Assembly (NCBI GenBank): GCA_934561555.1
Contig: CAKTGQ010000011.1
Coordinates: 1 to 64,000, forward strand
DNA from: an uncultured Faecalibacterium sp.
GTDB taxonomy: Bacteria > Bacillota > Clostridia > Oscillospirales > Ruminococcaceae
DNA length: 64,000 nt
Direction of reading: 5' to 3'
Shown here: positions 42,761 through 51,210 of the stretch, piece by piece
How positions within the stretch are numbered: position 1 is the stretch's first letter
How the letters are laid out: each line of letters starts with the position of its first letter
The notes under the pieces: model-generated
Seen by the model: the letters and a program-made list of their open reading frames with translations, nothing else
What the model was told of the DNA's origin: nothing
Database searches by the model: none
Translations under genes and position numbers: made by a program

Positions 42761-44311
42761 TCAAATTCTCTCCCTGAGCGTCAGCCCACATTTCAATACA
42801 ACGCCGATTTCGTTTCTGGAATAAACTGTGATAAAATCTACGAACTGCTGGAACAGTTTGCTATTCCATTCTTCCTGCATTTCTGCTTTTTCTACGAACT
42901 TCAGCAGCTTTTCTGTTTCTGCCGTCTGCACTGCATCTGTGGTTTGGCTCTTTTTCAGCGTTTCGATTTCCGACCGGAATTCTTCACACTGTGCAAGCAG
43001 GCCATTGTTTTCTCGGCTGTAAAGCACCTGGTCGATGTACCCATGCGCCATCAGACGAGTTAAAGTTTCCCGTTGCTCCGTATTTTGCGTGATAAGCCCC
43101 TGCAAATACTGGATGCGCAGCTGGCTGTCATCCTGCGAAGTGCTTTTTAATGCTTTCAGGTACGGTTTTAAGACCAGCCGACTGCCGTAAATCAGCTTGT
43201 TCAGCATGGTGGTAAACGTCAGCTTGATATCCTCATCCCGGACAGACTGGATGGAGCATTTGGTTTTGTCAGCTATGTGTGTTCCACAGCACCATGCGGC
43301 ATATTTGCCACCCTTGCCAGTGTTCACCCTGCGCTTAAATGTACCACCACATTCTGCGCAGCGAATCAAGCCGGAAAATGTATAACGGTTCTGATATTTG
43401 TTTACGCCTTTCTGAATATTTTTCTCTGCTGCCCTCTGCTCTAAAAGTACTGCAGCAGCGTCAAAGTCTTCTTGGCTGATGATTGCCTCGTGGTGCTCCT
43501 GCACACAGTACATATCCATCTCACCCGTGTTCCGGTGCCGGTTGAACTGCTCATCCGTAAAGGTCTTCTGTAACAGGGCATCTCCCACATACCGCTCGTT
43601 GGTCAGCATTCCAAGGATGGAAGTCGAAGTCCAATGGTCGCACCGCTGGGCAGGGATACCATCATCGTTCAGGTCGGCAGCTATCGTTCCTGCTCCTTTG
43701 CCGACCAGCATCTCCGCAAAAATGCGCTTCACCACTTTCGCCTGCACAGGGTCTACCACAAGATTTTTGCCATCCCAGCGGTAGCCATACGGTGCAGAGC
43801 AGAGTTTATACGTACCATCCTGAAAACGATTCTTAATAGACCACTTGCTGTTTTCAGAAATGGACACCGATTCGCTTTCTGCCAGACTGCTCAGTGTGGA
43901 CAGCAGAAACTCCCCTTCCATCTCACTGGTGTTCAGGTTTTCTTTTTCAAAATAAATGGCAATGTGCAGTTCCATCAGCCTGCGCACCAGTTCCAGACAG
44001 TCAGCAGTGTTACGGGAAAGTCTGCTGATGGATTTTGTCAGGATGAAGTCAATTTTTCCTGCCTCGCAATCTTCCATCATGCGGAGCAGGTCTGGCCGCT
44101 TGTCTTTCTTAGTTCCGGTGATACCTTCATCATAATAGATGCCCACCAGCACCCAGTCTGCTCGGCTTCCAATATAGCTTTCGTAATAGCTTTTCTGGGT
44201 TTCCAGACTTTCCAGCTGGGCATCCATATCCGTGGACACCCGGCAATACGCTGCTACGCGCAGCTTCTTCTGTTTTCTTGGAATCAGGTCGATTCTTGAT
44301 ACGGTTTTCAT
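42761..44311 (-). CDS. Large serine recombinase (integrase) 2
   Basis: A 516-aa large serine recombinase with catalytic Ser26 in [27 protein letters not shown] and LAESESVSISENSKW, a recombinase domain and a zinc ribbon (CAEC-x13-CCG-type). It is related to but clearly different from recombinase 1 (519 aa). The first gene of the recombinase unit, it starts close to a TGAGGTAAC-free, GGAGG-bearing leader at 44312-44330. Confidence 0.93.
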   Translation of the reverse strand: MKTVSRIDLIPRKQKKLRVAAYCRVSTDMDAQLESLETQKSYYESYIGSRADWVLVGIYYDEGITGTKKDKRPDLLRMMEDCEAGKIDFILTKSISRLSRNTADCLELVRRLMELHIAIYFEKENLNTSEMEGEFLLSTLSSLAESESVSISENSKWSIKNRFQDGTYKLCSAPYGYRWDGKNLVVDPVQAKVVKRIFAEMLVGKGAGTIAADLNDDGIPAQRCDHWTSTSILGMLTNERYVGDALLQKTFTDEQFNRHRNTGEMDMYCVQEHHEAIISQEDFDAAAVLLEQRAAEKNIQKGVNKYQNRYTFSGLIRCAECGGTFKRRVNTGKGGKYAAWCCGTHIADKTKCSIQSVRDEDIKLTFTTMLNKLIYGSRLVLKPYLKALKSTSQDDSQLRIQYLQGLITQNTEQRETLTRLMAHGYIDQVLYSRENNGLLAQCEEFRSEIETLKKSQTTDAVQTAETEKLLKFVEKAEMQEEWNSKLFQQFVDFITVYSRNEIGVVLKCGLTLRERI

Positions 44312-44363
44312 GAGTTGCCGTCACCTCCTCCATGTTGTATGCTACCCTCAATCCACCTTATTA

Positions 44364-44597
44364 TCAAGCGATTTTCGGCATTAGTTCGGCCAGATATGGG
44401 TAGAATGTCTTGCGGTTCAGTTCGGTCAATTTGTGAAATTCCGACAATGCGATCAACTTGTTTTCCAAAAGCAGTTCTGCTGCTTTCTGCGCCATAAAAT
44501 AATCATAGTCGCGCTGCACCTCCTCTGGTGCCCAGTTTTTCTCCTGCTGAAGCGTGGTATTGCACAACGGTTGTGTAACTTTGCAAACCTGTGACAT
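44364..44597 (-). CDS. Small SHOCT-like protein
   Basis: A 77-aa protein whose middle (EEVQRDYDYFMAQKAAELLLENKLIALSEFHKLTELNRKTF) resembles the SHOCT short helical domain often found next to serine recombinases in clostridial elements. It lies 52 nt before recombinase 2. An AAGGAGG site precedes the ATG at 44597. Role unknown; it could modulate recombination. Confidence 0.6.
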   Translation of the reverse strand: MSQVCKVTQPLCNTTLQQEKNWAPEEVQRDYDYFMAQKAAELLLENKLIALSEFHKLTELNRKTFYPYLAELMPKIA

Positions 44598-44661
44598 AGC
44601 GGTTCCTCCTTAATTCGAGATGTAAACCGCTTCAGCTTTTTATGAGAAATGACACCTATAT

Positions 44662-44692
44662 GTAAAAAGGCCCATGCTTTTTCGCACAGGCC
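44662..44692 (-). terminator. Terminator of the phage-like late operon, just after the capsid gene
   Basis: On the minus strand GGCCTGTGC pairs with GCATGGGCC (G-U pairs allowed) around a GAAAAA loop, followed by TTTTT. Confidence 0.72.
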
Positions 44693-44737
44693 CTGTGTCG
44701 GCATTTACGTGGTAGGTTTAGCCTCCCCCGCCCTACA

Positions 44738-45910
44738 TTACGCCGCTTTCATCTTCATGATCTGCACTGCTTCCGGCAGGATCAGCTTGCCATCCACACG
44801 TTCCTTGCTGACAAAGCCGATCAGGCCGTTGGCAGCATACAGTTCTTTCAGCTCTGCAACGCTGCGTGTCCCACGGTCGCCGATGTTGTAATAGGAGAAG
44901 TCACCGAATGCCATGACCGCTGCGCCCTTCGCAATTTTCGGCATGTAGGCGGAGGTGTACACCGGGTAACCCAGAATACGATCAGGCTCTCCTGCGGTCA
45001 GCGCAGGCTGCCACAGATAGTTGCCGTTGCTGTCCTTCAACTTCCGAATTTGCGACAGGGTCGAATCGCTGGTGATAAATGCCGCATTTTTCCGGTACGG
45101 CCGCTTCAGCTTATACACCAGGTCGATGATTTCATCTGCCTTGATGCTGTCTGCGGCAGTCGTAACACCGACCTCACCGCCACCAGTGGCGTTCAAGATT
45201 CCAGTAGGCTTATTCTTGCCATCTCCGGTCAGGAATGCTTCTTCCTCGGCGTGGCCCAGAGCCTTTGCAAAACTGTTCAGCAGGTAGGTTTCCAAGTTGA
45301 ACGCATTATCGTACAGCAGCTCTTCCGACACCTTTACCGCCACATGCAGCTTGTAGGCGTCCAGAATTACCTGATTAAAAGATGCCTCTGTAAAGGTCAG
45401 AGCTTCGCCTTCTTCTACCCATGCCGCCGCAGGCTTTACGGCCGCAACATTGATCTTATGCAGGCCGGTGGTGTTGATGGTCGTTGCCAGCTTACGGAAG
45501 ATATTCTCCTGCTCCAGTGCCTCGACCAGCCGGTGATCATATTCGTCCGGCACCAGATAGCCGCCGGATTCATCCTGTCCTTCACGCAGGATGTTGTCCA
45601 CATCCTTGAAGTTGGTGCGCAGAGCAGTCAGGAGAGCAGCTTTATATTCATCCGATGCCCGTCCTGCCTTGCTGCCGGGCCGTGTAGTCAGCGGTGTCGC
45701 AGTCGCTCTGCGCAGGGTGTCTTCCATGCTCTGCAGCTGTTCCAGCCGTTCGATTTCCTCGCCATAACTCTGGATGTCCTGCACCATTTTGTCGTAGGTC
45801 TTGGCATCTGCCGCCGAGATCAGGCCGTTTTCCATGCGATGGGTTTCCAAAAAATCCTTGGCGTTCTCCCATGCAGTGTTTCGTTTTTCCCGAAGTTCAT
45901 TGATCGTCAT
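44738..45910 (-). CDS. Major capsid protein (HK97 fold)
   Basis: A 390-aa HK97-family capsid protein. An N-terminal coiled scaffold/delta region (MTINELREKRNTAWENAKDFL to about 70) is followed by the shell domain, with GGYLVPDEY, LTGDGKNKPTGILN and the C-terminal ILGYPVYTSAYM. It would form the icosahedral shell. The delta region is normally removed by a prohead protease, but no protease gene is present next to it. It is the last gene of the late operon. Confidence 0.92.
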   Translation of the reverse strand: MTINELREKRNTAWENAKDFLETHRMENGLISAADAKTYDKMVQDIQSYGEEIERLEQLQSMEDTLRRATATPLTTRPGSKAGRASDEYKAALLTALRTNFKDVDNILREGQDESGGYLVPDEYDHRLVEALEQENIFRKLATTINTTGLHKINVAAVKPAAAWVEEGEALTFTEASFNQVILDAYKLHVAVKVSEELLYDNAFNLETYLLNSFAKALGHAEEEAFLTGDGKNKPTGILNATGGGEVGVTTAADSIKADEIIDLVYKLKRPYRKNAAFITSDSTLSQIRKLKDSNGNYLWQPALTAGEPDRILGYPVYTSAYMPKIAKGAAVMAFGDFSYYNIGDRGTRSVAELKELYAANGLIGFVSKERVDGKLILPEAVQIMKMKAA

Positions 45911-45969
45911 AAAAATCTCCTTATTGTGTAGATATCTTGATTCAAAAGGTGTACTATAAAAGTCAGCAC

Positions 45970-47208
45970 TTACGCGCTGTCCTTTTCTCTGGGGTTTGTA
46001 GCGGCATCCGTCATCTTGATCATGTTGCCATTAACCAGATAAAGGTCGCCGCCCTGTTCTTCAGAAATCTTATCCATATTTTCGAGTTCCCGGATATCGT
46101 TGGCGGACATCCAGCCATTTTGCCGCCCGACTGCATAACCATTCATCCGGCTCTGATAATCGCCGCGCAGCAGGCCGTCTACATTGAACTTAATGCAGTA
46201 TTCTCGCTTTTCTTTCGGACTTAACAGCGATCTCGTCAATGCCTGTTCCCAGCGGCAGACCCACGGGTTCAGGGTGTACTTTACAAATTCCAGTGACTGC
46301 TGCTCAATGTTGCTGAAGGTACTGCGCTCCAAATCACCGATCATGTGCGGCGGCACATGAAAGATACGGGCGATTTCGTCCACCTGAAACTTTCTCGTTT
46401 CCAGAAACTGCGCTTCATTCGGTGAGATGGAGATTGGAGAATAGTGCATACCTTCTTCCAAAATTGCAACTTTACCAGCATTTTTACTACCGCCATAGAT
46501 GGCATTCCAGCTTTCTCGCAGCCGGGTGATATCCTTGATGGTTCCGGGATGTTCCAGCACACCGCTGGGTGCTGCACCGTTTGCGAAAAACTTTGCACCG
46601 TATTCTTCACAGGCAAGGCCCATTCCAATGCTGTTCTTTGCCATGGCGATGGGGCTGTATCCCACCAGACCATCGAAACCGAGGGCCGGAATGTGCAGCA
46701 CATCCTCCGGCAGCAGATAAACGGTACCCTTTTTCATGGTATCGGCTTCTTCACTGCTACGCAGATAAGTGTAGTAAAGCTGGCCTTTTTCATCCCGGTC
46801 GACCGACATCTGATTTGGCATCAGAGGATACAGGGCAGTCACCTGCCCTCGGCCATCCCGGATGATCTGGCAGTAGCAGTTGCCGTACAGCAACAGGTGG
46901 GTCATGAGCGTTTCCCGGAAAACAAAGCTAGTCATCTCTGGATTCGGCTCATCATGCAGCAGGAAGTACAACGGATGGTCTACTGCCTTTTCCCTGCTGC
47001 CGTTCTTTCCGCATTTATACAGATGCAGCGGCAGCCCTGCAACACCTTCTGCAAGGATGCGCACGCAGGCGTATACAGCCGTTAACTGCATAGCAGAACG
47101 CTCATTTACATTCTTTCCTGCCGCAGTAGGACCCATCAGGAACCGATACCGACTGCTGATGGAATAATCTTCAACTTTCGGCTTGAACAGCTGATTCCAG
47201 AAACCCAT
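45970..47208 (-). CDS. Phage portal protein (HK97/SPP1 type)
   Basis: A 412-aa portal protein with AVYACVRILAEGVAGLPLHLY, YGNCYCQIIRDGRGQV, MHYSPISISPNEAQFLETRKF and HMIGDLERSTFSNIEQQSLEF, all portal-family motifs. It forms the dodecameric gate through which DNA is packaged. The start at 47208 follows GGGGGAGG; an extension to 47232 overlaps the terL end. Only 60 nt separate it from the capsid gene, leaving no room for a head protease. Confidence 0.92.
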   Translation of the reverse strand: MGFWNQLFKPKVEDYSISSRYRFLMGPTAAGKNVNERSAMQLTAVYACVRILAEGVAGLPLHLYKCGKNGSREKAVDHPLYFLLHDEPNPEMTSFVFRETLMTHLLLYGNCYCQIIRDGRGQVTALYPLMPNQMSVDRDEKGQLYYTYLRSSEEADTMKKGTVYLLPEDVLHIPALGFDGLVGYSPIAMAKNSIGMGLACEEYGAKFFANGAAPSGVLEHPGTIKDITRLRESWNAIYGGSKNAGKVAILEEGMHYSPISISPNEAQFLETRKFQVDEIARIFHVPPHMIGDLERSTFSNIEQQSLEFVKYTLNPWVCRWEQALTRSLLSPKEKREYCIKFNVDGLLRGDYQSRMNGYAVGRQNGWMSANDIRELENMDKISEEQGGDLYLVNGNMIKMTDAATNPREKDSA

Positions 47209-47222
47209 ATCGTCCTCCCCCT

Positions 47223-48815
47223 TTATAGGCACAAAAGTCCTCTATCCTCGTACACAGACACGCTGCTAGTGCCGCCACAGCGCAGGGCACGGTCAAGGGC
47301 CATGACCAGAGCGACTGCGCCATCGATGCGCTCTACCGCACGAGACTTGTCCATCTTGATATTACCGGCAGGGTCCGTCCGCACCACCACATTATCCATG
47401 CACCAGCGCAGCACCGGATGCCCGCCATGCGCCAGTTCGCCGCTCAACACCAGCCGCATCAGCTGCTTCGTCGGCTCGCTCATGCTGCCAAAGCCTTGAC
47501 CGAAAGGAACCATAGTAAATCCAAGGTCTGTCAGATGGGATACCATCATGGACGAATTCCATCGGTCATACGCCACTTCTTGAATATCGTACTTTTCGGA
47601 GAGGTCACTCATGAACTGGATAATGGCATCGTAATCCACCACATTACCTTCCGTGGTTTTAATAAAGTCCTGCCGTGCCCAGAGGTCATAGTTCACATGA
47701 TCCCGTCGCACACGCAAATCCAGTGTTTCATCCGGAACCCAGAAATACGGAAGCACCTGATAAGGCTCACCATCCTCCTGCGGCGGAAATACCAGCACCA
47801 GCGAGGTCAGGTCAGTCGTGCTGGACAAGTCCAGCCCTGCATAACAAGGGCGGCCCTCTAACAATTGTGCATTCACAGGTACTGCGCAGGCATCCCATTT
47901 TTCCATAGGCATCCAGCGCACGGTCTGCTTTGTCCATTGGCACAAGCGTAGCTGCCGGAATACATTCTCCTCTGCCGGATTTTGCTTTGCCGAGTTGCAT
48001 GCCGCCTCCAGCTTTTCGATGTCTATGGTAACGCCCAGCGATGGATTTGCTTTCTTCCACACTTCCGGGTCTGTCCAGTCAGCATCCATAGGCGCGCCGT
48101 AGATGACCGGGTAAAAAGTCGGGTCGTGCTGGCGACCATCCAGAATATCCTGTGCTTTCTGGTGTTGCTGGTAGCAGACCGAATGGATGTCATTTCCGGC
48201 AGTCGTGATGATGAACATCAGTGGCTGTTTTCGGGCATCACCGGAGCCTTTTGTCAGAACATTGAACAGCTTATCGTTCGGCTGATTGTGCAGCTCATCA
48301 AAGCACAGGCAGTGGATAGAAAAGCCGTGCTTGGTCGGCGCATCCGCGGACAACACCTGATAAAAGCTGTTCGTTGGCTTATAAATGATCCGCTTTTGCG
48401 AATAAAGAATCTTACACCGCGCATCCAATGCTGGGCACAGCTTTACCATATCTGCCGCCACCATGAAGATGATGCTGGCCTGCTGTCGATCTGCGGCGGC
48501 ACTGAACACTTCAGCACGCTGCTCGCCATCGCCGCAGGTCATGAGCAAGGCTACCGCTGCGGCCAGTTCGGTTTTTCCCTGTTTCTTCGGGCATTCTATA
48601 TAGGCCGTATTGAACTGCCGATAACCGTTCGGCTTGATAACTCCAAACAGGTCCCGGATGATGCGCTCCTGCCACCCCAGAAGTTTGAATGGTTTATTAT
48701 AGAAGCTGCCCTTGGTATGATGCAGGCATTCGATAAAGCTGACAGCATAATCTGCTTTCTGCTTATCGTAATGCGAGTTTGGTGCCATCAGAAGCGTCGG
48801 GGTATAATCCTGCAA
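47223..48815 (-). CDS. terL: Phage terminase large subunit
   Basis: A 530-aa packaging motor. The ATPase domain has the Walker A-like ECPKKQGKTELAA and Walker B CLCFDELHNQ. The C-terminal RNase H-like nuclease domain begins AGLDLSSTTDLTSL and contains VAYDRWNSSMM. It cuts concatemeric DNA and pumps it into the prohead with TerS. The downstream portal start lies about 15 nt from its stop. Confidence 0.94.
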   Translation of the reverse strand: MQDYTPTLLMAPNSHYDKQKADYAVSFIECLHHTKGSFYNKPFKLLGWQERIIRDLFGVIKPNGYRQFNTAYIECPKKQGKTELAAAVALLMTCGDGEQRAEVFSAAADRQQASIIFMVAADMVKLCPALDARCKILYSQKRIIYKPTNSFYQVLSADAPTKHGFSIHCLCFDELHNQPNDKLFNVLTKGSGDARKQPLMFIITTAGNDIHSVCYQQHQKAQDILDGRQHDPTFYPVIYGAPMDADWTDPEVWKKANPSLGVTIDIEKLEAACNSAKQNPAEENVFRQLRLCQWTKQTVRWMPMEKWDACAVPVNAQLLEGRPCYAGLDLSSTTDLTSLVLVFPPQEDGEPYQVLPYFWVPDETLDLRVRRDHVNYDLWARQDFIKTTEGNVVDYDAIIQFMSDLSEKYDIQEVAYDRWNSSMMVSHLTDLGFTMVPFGQGFGSMSEPTKQLMRLVLSGELAHGGHPVLRWCMDNVVVRTDPAGNIKMDKSRAVERIDGAVALVMALDRALRCGGTSSVSVYEDRGLLCL

Positions 48816-48821
48816 AATCTA

Positions 48822-49367
48822 TCACCCTCCCGTATTTTTCTCTGCATCTCCATCTCGCGCTTTCAGCAGGCGTTCCATCAGGTCATCCTGCGGCGTTCCG
48901 TCAAAAGTCGTAGAGCAGTTTTCCTTGACGATTTGATAGATTTGATACCACAGCTGGTTGGTCTGCTTCATATAGGCCTGCGCCTGTGCCACGAACGGAG
49001 ATGCCGTCACAACACCCTGTGCAGTCTTGGTGACGAAGCCATATTGCGAGTTGATGCCTTCCAGCTGCACCCACCGGGCTGCGCTCATAGCATATTGCTC
49101 CAGCAGCATCGGGTTGATGAGGGACGCACAGCCGCGCTCATTCAGCCATTGCCACGTTTCTTCGTAGATTTCAGCAGCATACAGTTCTCCCATCCGCTGC
49201 TCAGCCTTGAAATAATCCTTGATTTTCGGCATCTGTGCTGTTTCCACTTCCGGTATCTTCAGCACCGTTGCTTTCTGCCCTGCTTCAATGCGCTCGGTCA
49301 GCGGCTTCTTCTTGCGGCCTGCACCCGGCCGTGCGCCGCCACGGTTTGCGCCGTTTCGGTCTGGCAT
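48822..49367 (-). CDS. terS: Phage terminase small subunit, P27 family
   Basis: A 181-aa P27-type small terminase. The N-terminal basic GARPGAGRKKKPLT segment and the helical central part (AEIYEETWQWLNERG, SAARWVQLE, VTASPFVAQAQAYMKQ) are typical. It recognises the packaging start and recruits TerL. The ATG at 49367 follows GGGGGGAG; a possible extension to 49448 runs into the repeat-rich leader. Six nt separate it from terL. Confidence 0.85.
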   Translation of the reverse strand: MPDRNGANRGGARPGAGRKKKPLTERIEAGQKATVLKIPEVETAQMPKIKDYFKAEQRMGELYAAEIYEETWQWLNERGCASLINPMLLEQYAMSAARWVQLEGINSQYGFVTKTAQGVVTASPFVAQAQAYMKQTNQLWYQIYQIVKENCSTTFDGTPQDDLMERLLKARDGDAEKNTGG

Positions 49368-49680
49368 CTTCTCCCCCCGTTTCTGTTTGATTTCTTTGAT
49401 TTTGTTTGATTTTTTCGTGTTGGAAATCAAACATTTTGAAAAATTCAAATATCAGTTTTTGTACATACCTGCGCAACTTTGTAGCATTTTTTGCTCTAAT
49501 ATTGAGCCATTTCCAGATTTTTTGAAATCCAATTTTTGTGCATGCGACTGGCCCACCGTTTTTCCATCGTACCTACGTAGATATTTTCCCTCCTCCTTGG
49601 GATAAATCTGAGGTTTGAAAATGTTCGGTTTTTCAAAGAAAATCAAACAGAAATCAAAAATTCAAATAAATCAAACAAAT
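49368..49680. repeat. AT-rich repeat block between HNH and terS, candidate packaging site
   Basis: This 313-nt gap has no gene. TTTGATTT occurs at 49386, 49395 and 49405 (about one helical turn apart) and its complement AAATCAAA at 49424, 49640, 49651 and 49668, so two repeat arms point inwards around about 200 nt of unique sequence. In cos-type phages the cos site lies between the HNH gene and terS, which is exactly here; the repeats would be TerS binding sites. Function is inferred. Confidence 0.5.
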
Positions 49681-50043
49681 TCAAACGCTGCCAGCCTCTC
49701 GCCGCATTTTATTGTGCAGTGCGGTATGATGAGAAGCACACAGGCTGCACAGATTCTCCGGCGCATTCGTTCCGCCTTCCGCCAGCGGTATTCTGTGATG
49801 CACCAGCGTTGCTTTGATATACCGACCTTCTTCCATGCACATTTCGCAGAGCGGATGCCGTGCCAGCTGCACCGCACGGATCGTTTGCCATGCGGCGGTA
49901 TGGTACCGCTCCTTGTGCGCTGGGTCACGGTAGAAACGGTTGTAGTCCCTGTCTGCTTTCTTCCGGTGCTCCGGGCAAAACTGTCCATCCGTCAGGTTTG
50001 GACAGCCGGGATACTTGCAGGGCTTCAATGGTTTTCTGGGCAT
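49681..50043 (-). CDS. HNH endonuclease (phage packaging type)
   Basis: A 120-aa HNH nuclease. An N-terminal zinc-binding set (CKYPGCPN, CPEH) is followed by the HNH core, CEMC ... LVHHRIPLAEGG ... NLCSLCASHHTALH. Phage HNH proteins next to terS assist terminase at cos. The ATG at 50043 with GGAGG is preferred to an extension to 50103. It is the first gene of the late operon, about 110 nt after the predicted late promoter start. Confidence 0.9.
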   Translation of the reverse strand: MPRKPLKPCKYPGCPNLTDGQFCPEHRKKADRDYNRFYRDPAHKERYHTAAWQTIRAVQLARHPLCEMCMEEGRYIKATLVHHRIPLAEGGTNAPENLCSLCASHHTALHNKMRREAGSV

Positions 50044-50160
50044 ATGCTTCACCTCCACATACTTCCGGGCAATAGAAAAGCCCTCACAGGTTTTACCCTG
50101 CAAAGGCTTCGTTGTTGTGTTCTATTTTTGCGGACTGTCCTTTTCTCTTTGTCCAGCATA

Positions 50161-50189
50161 ATAATACCACACCGAAAACGCTTATGCAA
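50161..50189 (-). promoter_or_regulatory. Late-operon promoter
   Basis: On the minus strand TTGCAT (50189-50184), 17 nt, TATTAT (50166-50161), upstream of HNH-terS-terL-portal-capsid. Confidence 0.65.
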
Positions 50190-50320
50190 CCATTTCAGTC
50201 GTAACATCGTTGAACATTCGTGAATATCTGCTCTCCACTTTTTGAGAGAGCTCAATCGTTGCACATTACCCTCAGAACATTAAATCCCCACATCCCGTTT
50301 CCTTTTTGCTCTATTTTCTT

Positions 50321-50342
50321 GTTGCCGGTGTGTTGCCAGTTA
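50321..50342 (+). repeat. TTGCC-TGTTGCC repeat, copy 1
   Basis: Copy 1 of a degenerate 20-nt motif, TTGCCGGTGTGTTGCCAGTT, in the 50190-50591 gap upstream of the late promoter. Related copies lie at 50489-50510 (inverted) and 50541-50560. I see no gene in this gap. Confidence 0.55.
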
Positions 50343-50488
50343 GTTTCTCACGGAGCAATCGGAAACAATCCAGAAATCCATTTGCAATTCGTTTATTTTT
50401 CTTCTTTTCATGTCCATCCATCTCTTCTTATTGCTACTAAAAAGTAAATAGTATATAAAAGAAAAGAATATAAATAAAATAGGGTATT

Positions 50489-50510
50489 GACTGGCAACAT
50501 TGGCAACAGT
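50489..50510 (-). repeat. TTGCC-TGTTGCC repeat, copy 2 (inverted)
   Basis: Read on the minus strand: TGTTGCCAATGTTGCCAGTC, matching copy 1 in both half-sites. Confidence 0.55.
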
Positions 50511-50540
50511 TCATTTTTAATCGTTCTATCATCAGATTTG

Positions 50541-50560
50541 TGTCGCCGGTGTTGCTAGTT
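50541..50560 (+). repeat. TTGCC-TGTTGCC repeat, copy 3
   Basis: TGTCGCCGGTGTTGCTAGTT, direct orientation, 31 nt before the end of the sigma-like gene. Confidence 0.5.
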
Positions 50561-50591
50561 CACTGGTCTTCGCTGTGTTTCTCCGCAATAT

Positions 50592-51023
50592 TTAGGCCGG
50601 AATCGCATCCTCCTCCGGCAGTTGTACCATCTCAAGACCTTTATTCATGAGACGATTGACATGCTGAACTGTGTAATTCATCTTCTCAGCAACTTCTTTC
50701 GTACTGAGGTTTTCAAGATAATACAGCTTCAGCACTCGGCGCATTTTCGGATCTGGCACTGTATCAATTGCAGCATCTGCATGTGCAATCAGCTCGGCAA
50801 GATGATTCTTCTCAAAATCCAGCTTCCGTTGCTTTGCATCTTTCCGCTCCACAAGGAGCACAAACCCGGCCTGTGGGCTCCCGGAATGTCCACCTGTCTT
50901 GCAAAATGACGTACTCCCAATGCTGGTCATTCCGTCGTCAAGATATTGGACATCCTGCTTTAGGTCTTCCACACGATCTGCCTGCTTTCTGACCTGCTCC
51001 AGATATTCTTTTGCACTTATCAT
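50592..51023 (-). CDS. Sigma-70-like phage late regulator (DUF1492/ArpU-RinA type)
   Basis: A 143-aa protein with an N-terminal coiled region (MISAKEYLEQVRKQADRVEDL), a middle segment with DFEKNHLAELIAHAD, and a C-terminal sigma region 4-like helix-turn-helix (TKEVAEKMNYTVQHVNRLMNKGLE). This is the layout of late-gene activators in Firmicutes phages and satellites. It lies about 400 nt upstream of the late promoter in the same direction. The ATG at 51023 is preferred; 51044 or 51077 are possible. It probably switches on the packaging/capsid operon. Confidence 0.8.
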   Translation of the reverse strand: MISAKEYLEQVRKQADRVEDLKQDVQYLDDGMTSIGSTSFCKTGGHSGSPQAGFVLLVERKDAKQRKLDFEKNHLAELIAHADAAIDTVPDPKMRRVLKLYYLENLSTKEVAEKMNYTVQHVNRLMNKGLEMVQLPEEDAIPA

Positions 51024-51210
51024 CGCATTTTTCCTTTCCGCCATTACTGGCCAACACTGTATTCTCCGATCTTCCATCAGGGCTTGCCCGTTAGGGGCGT
51101 GTTAGAGCAGTTTCCTATTCTTTCTATATTTCTTATAGTATAGTAGTACCACTACTTTATCAGCTTTTTCTGCTATATAAAATTTCAACCTAATATAACC
51201 TAATACTCTC

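Noticed and set aside
50211..50230. LexA-like box near the late promoter
   Set aside because: GAACATTCGTGAAT lacks the GTTC half needed for the Firmicutes SOS box.
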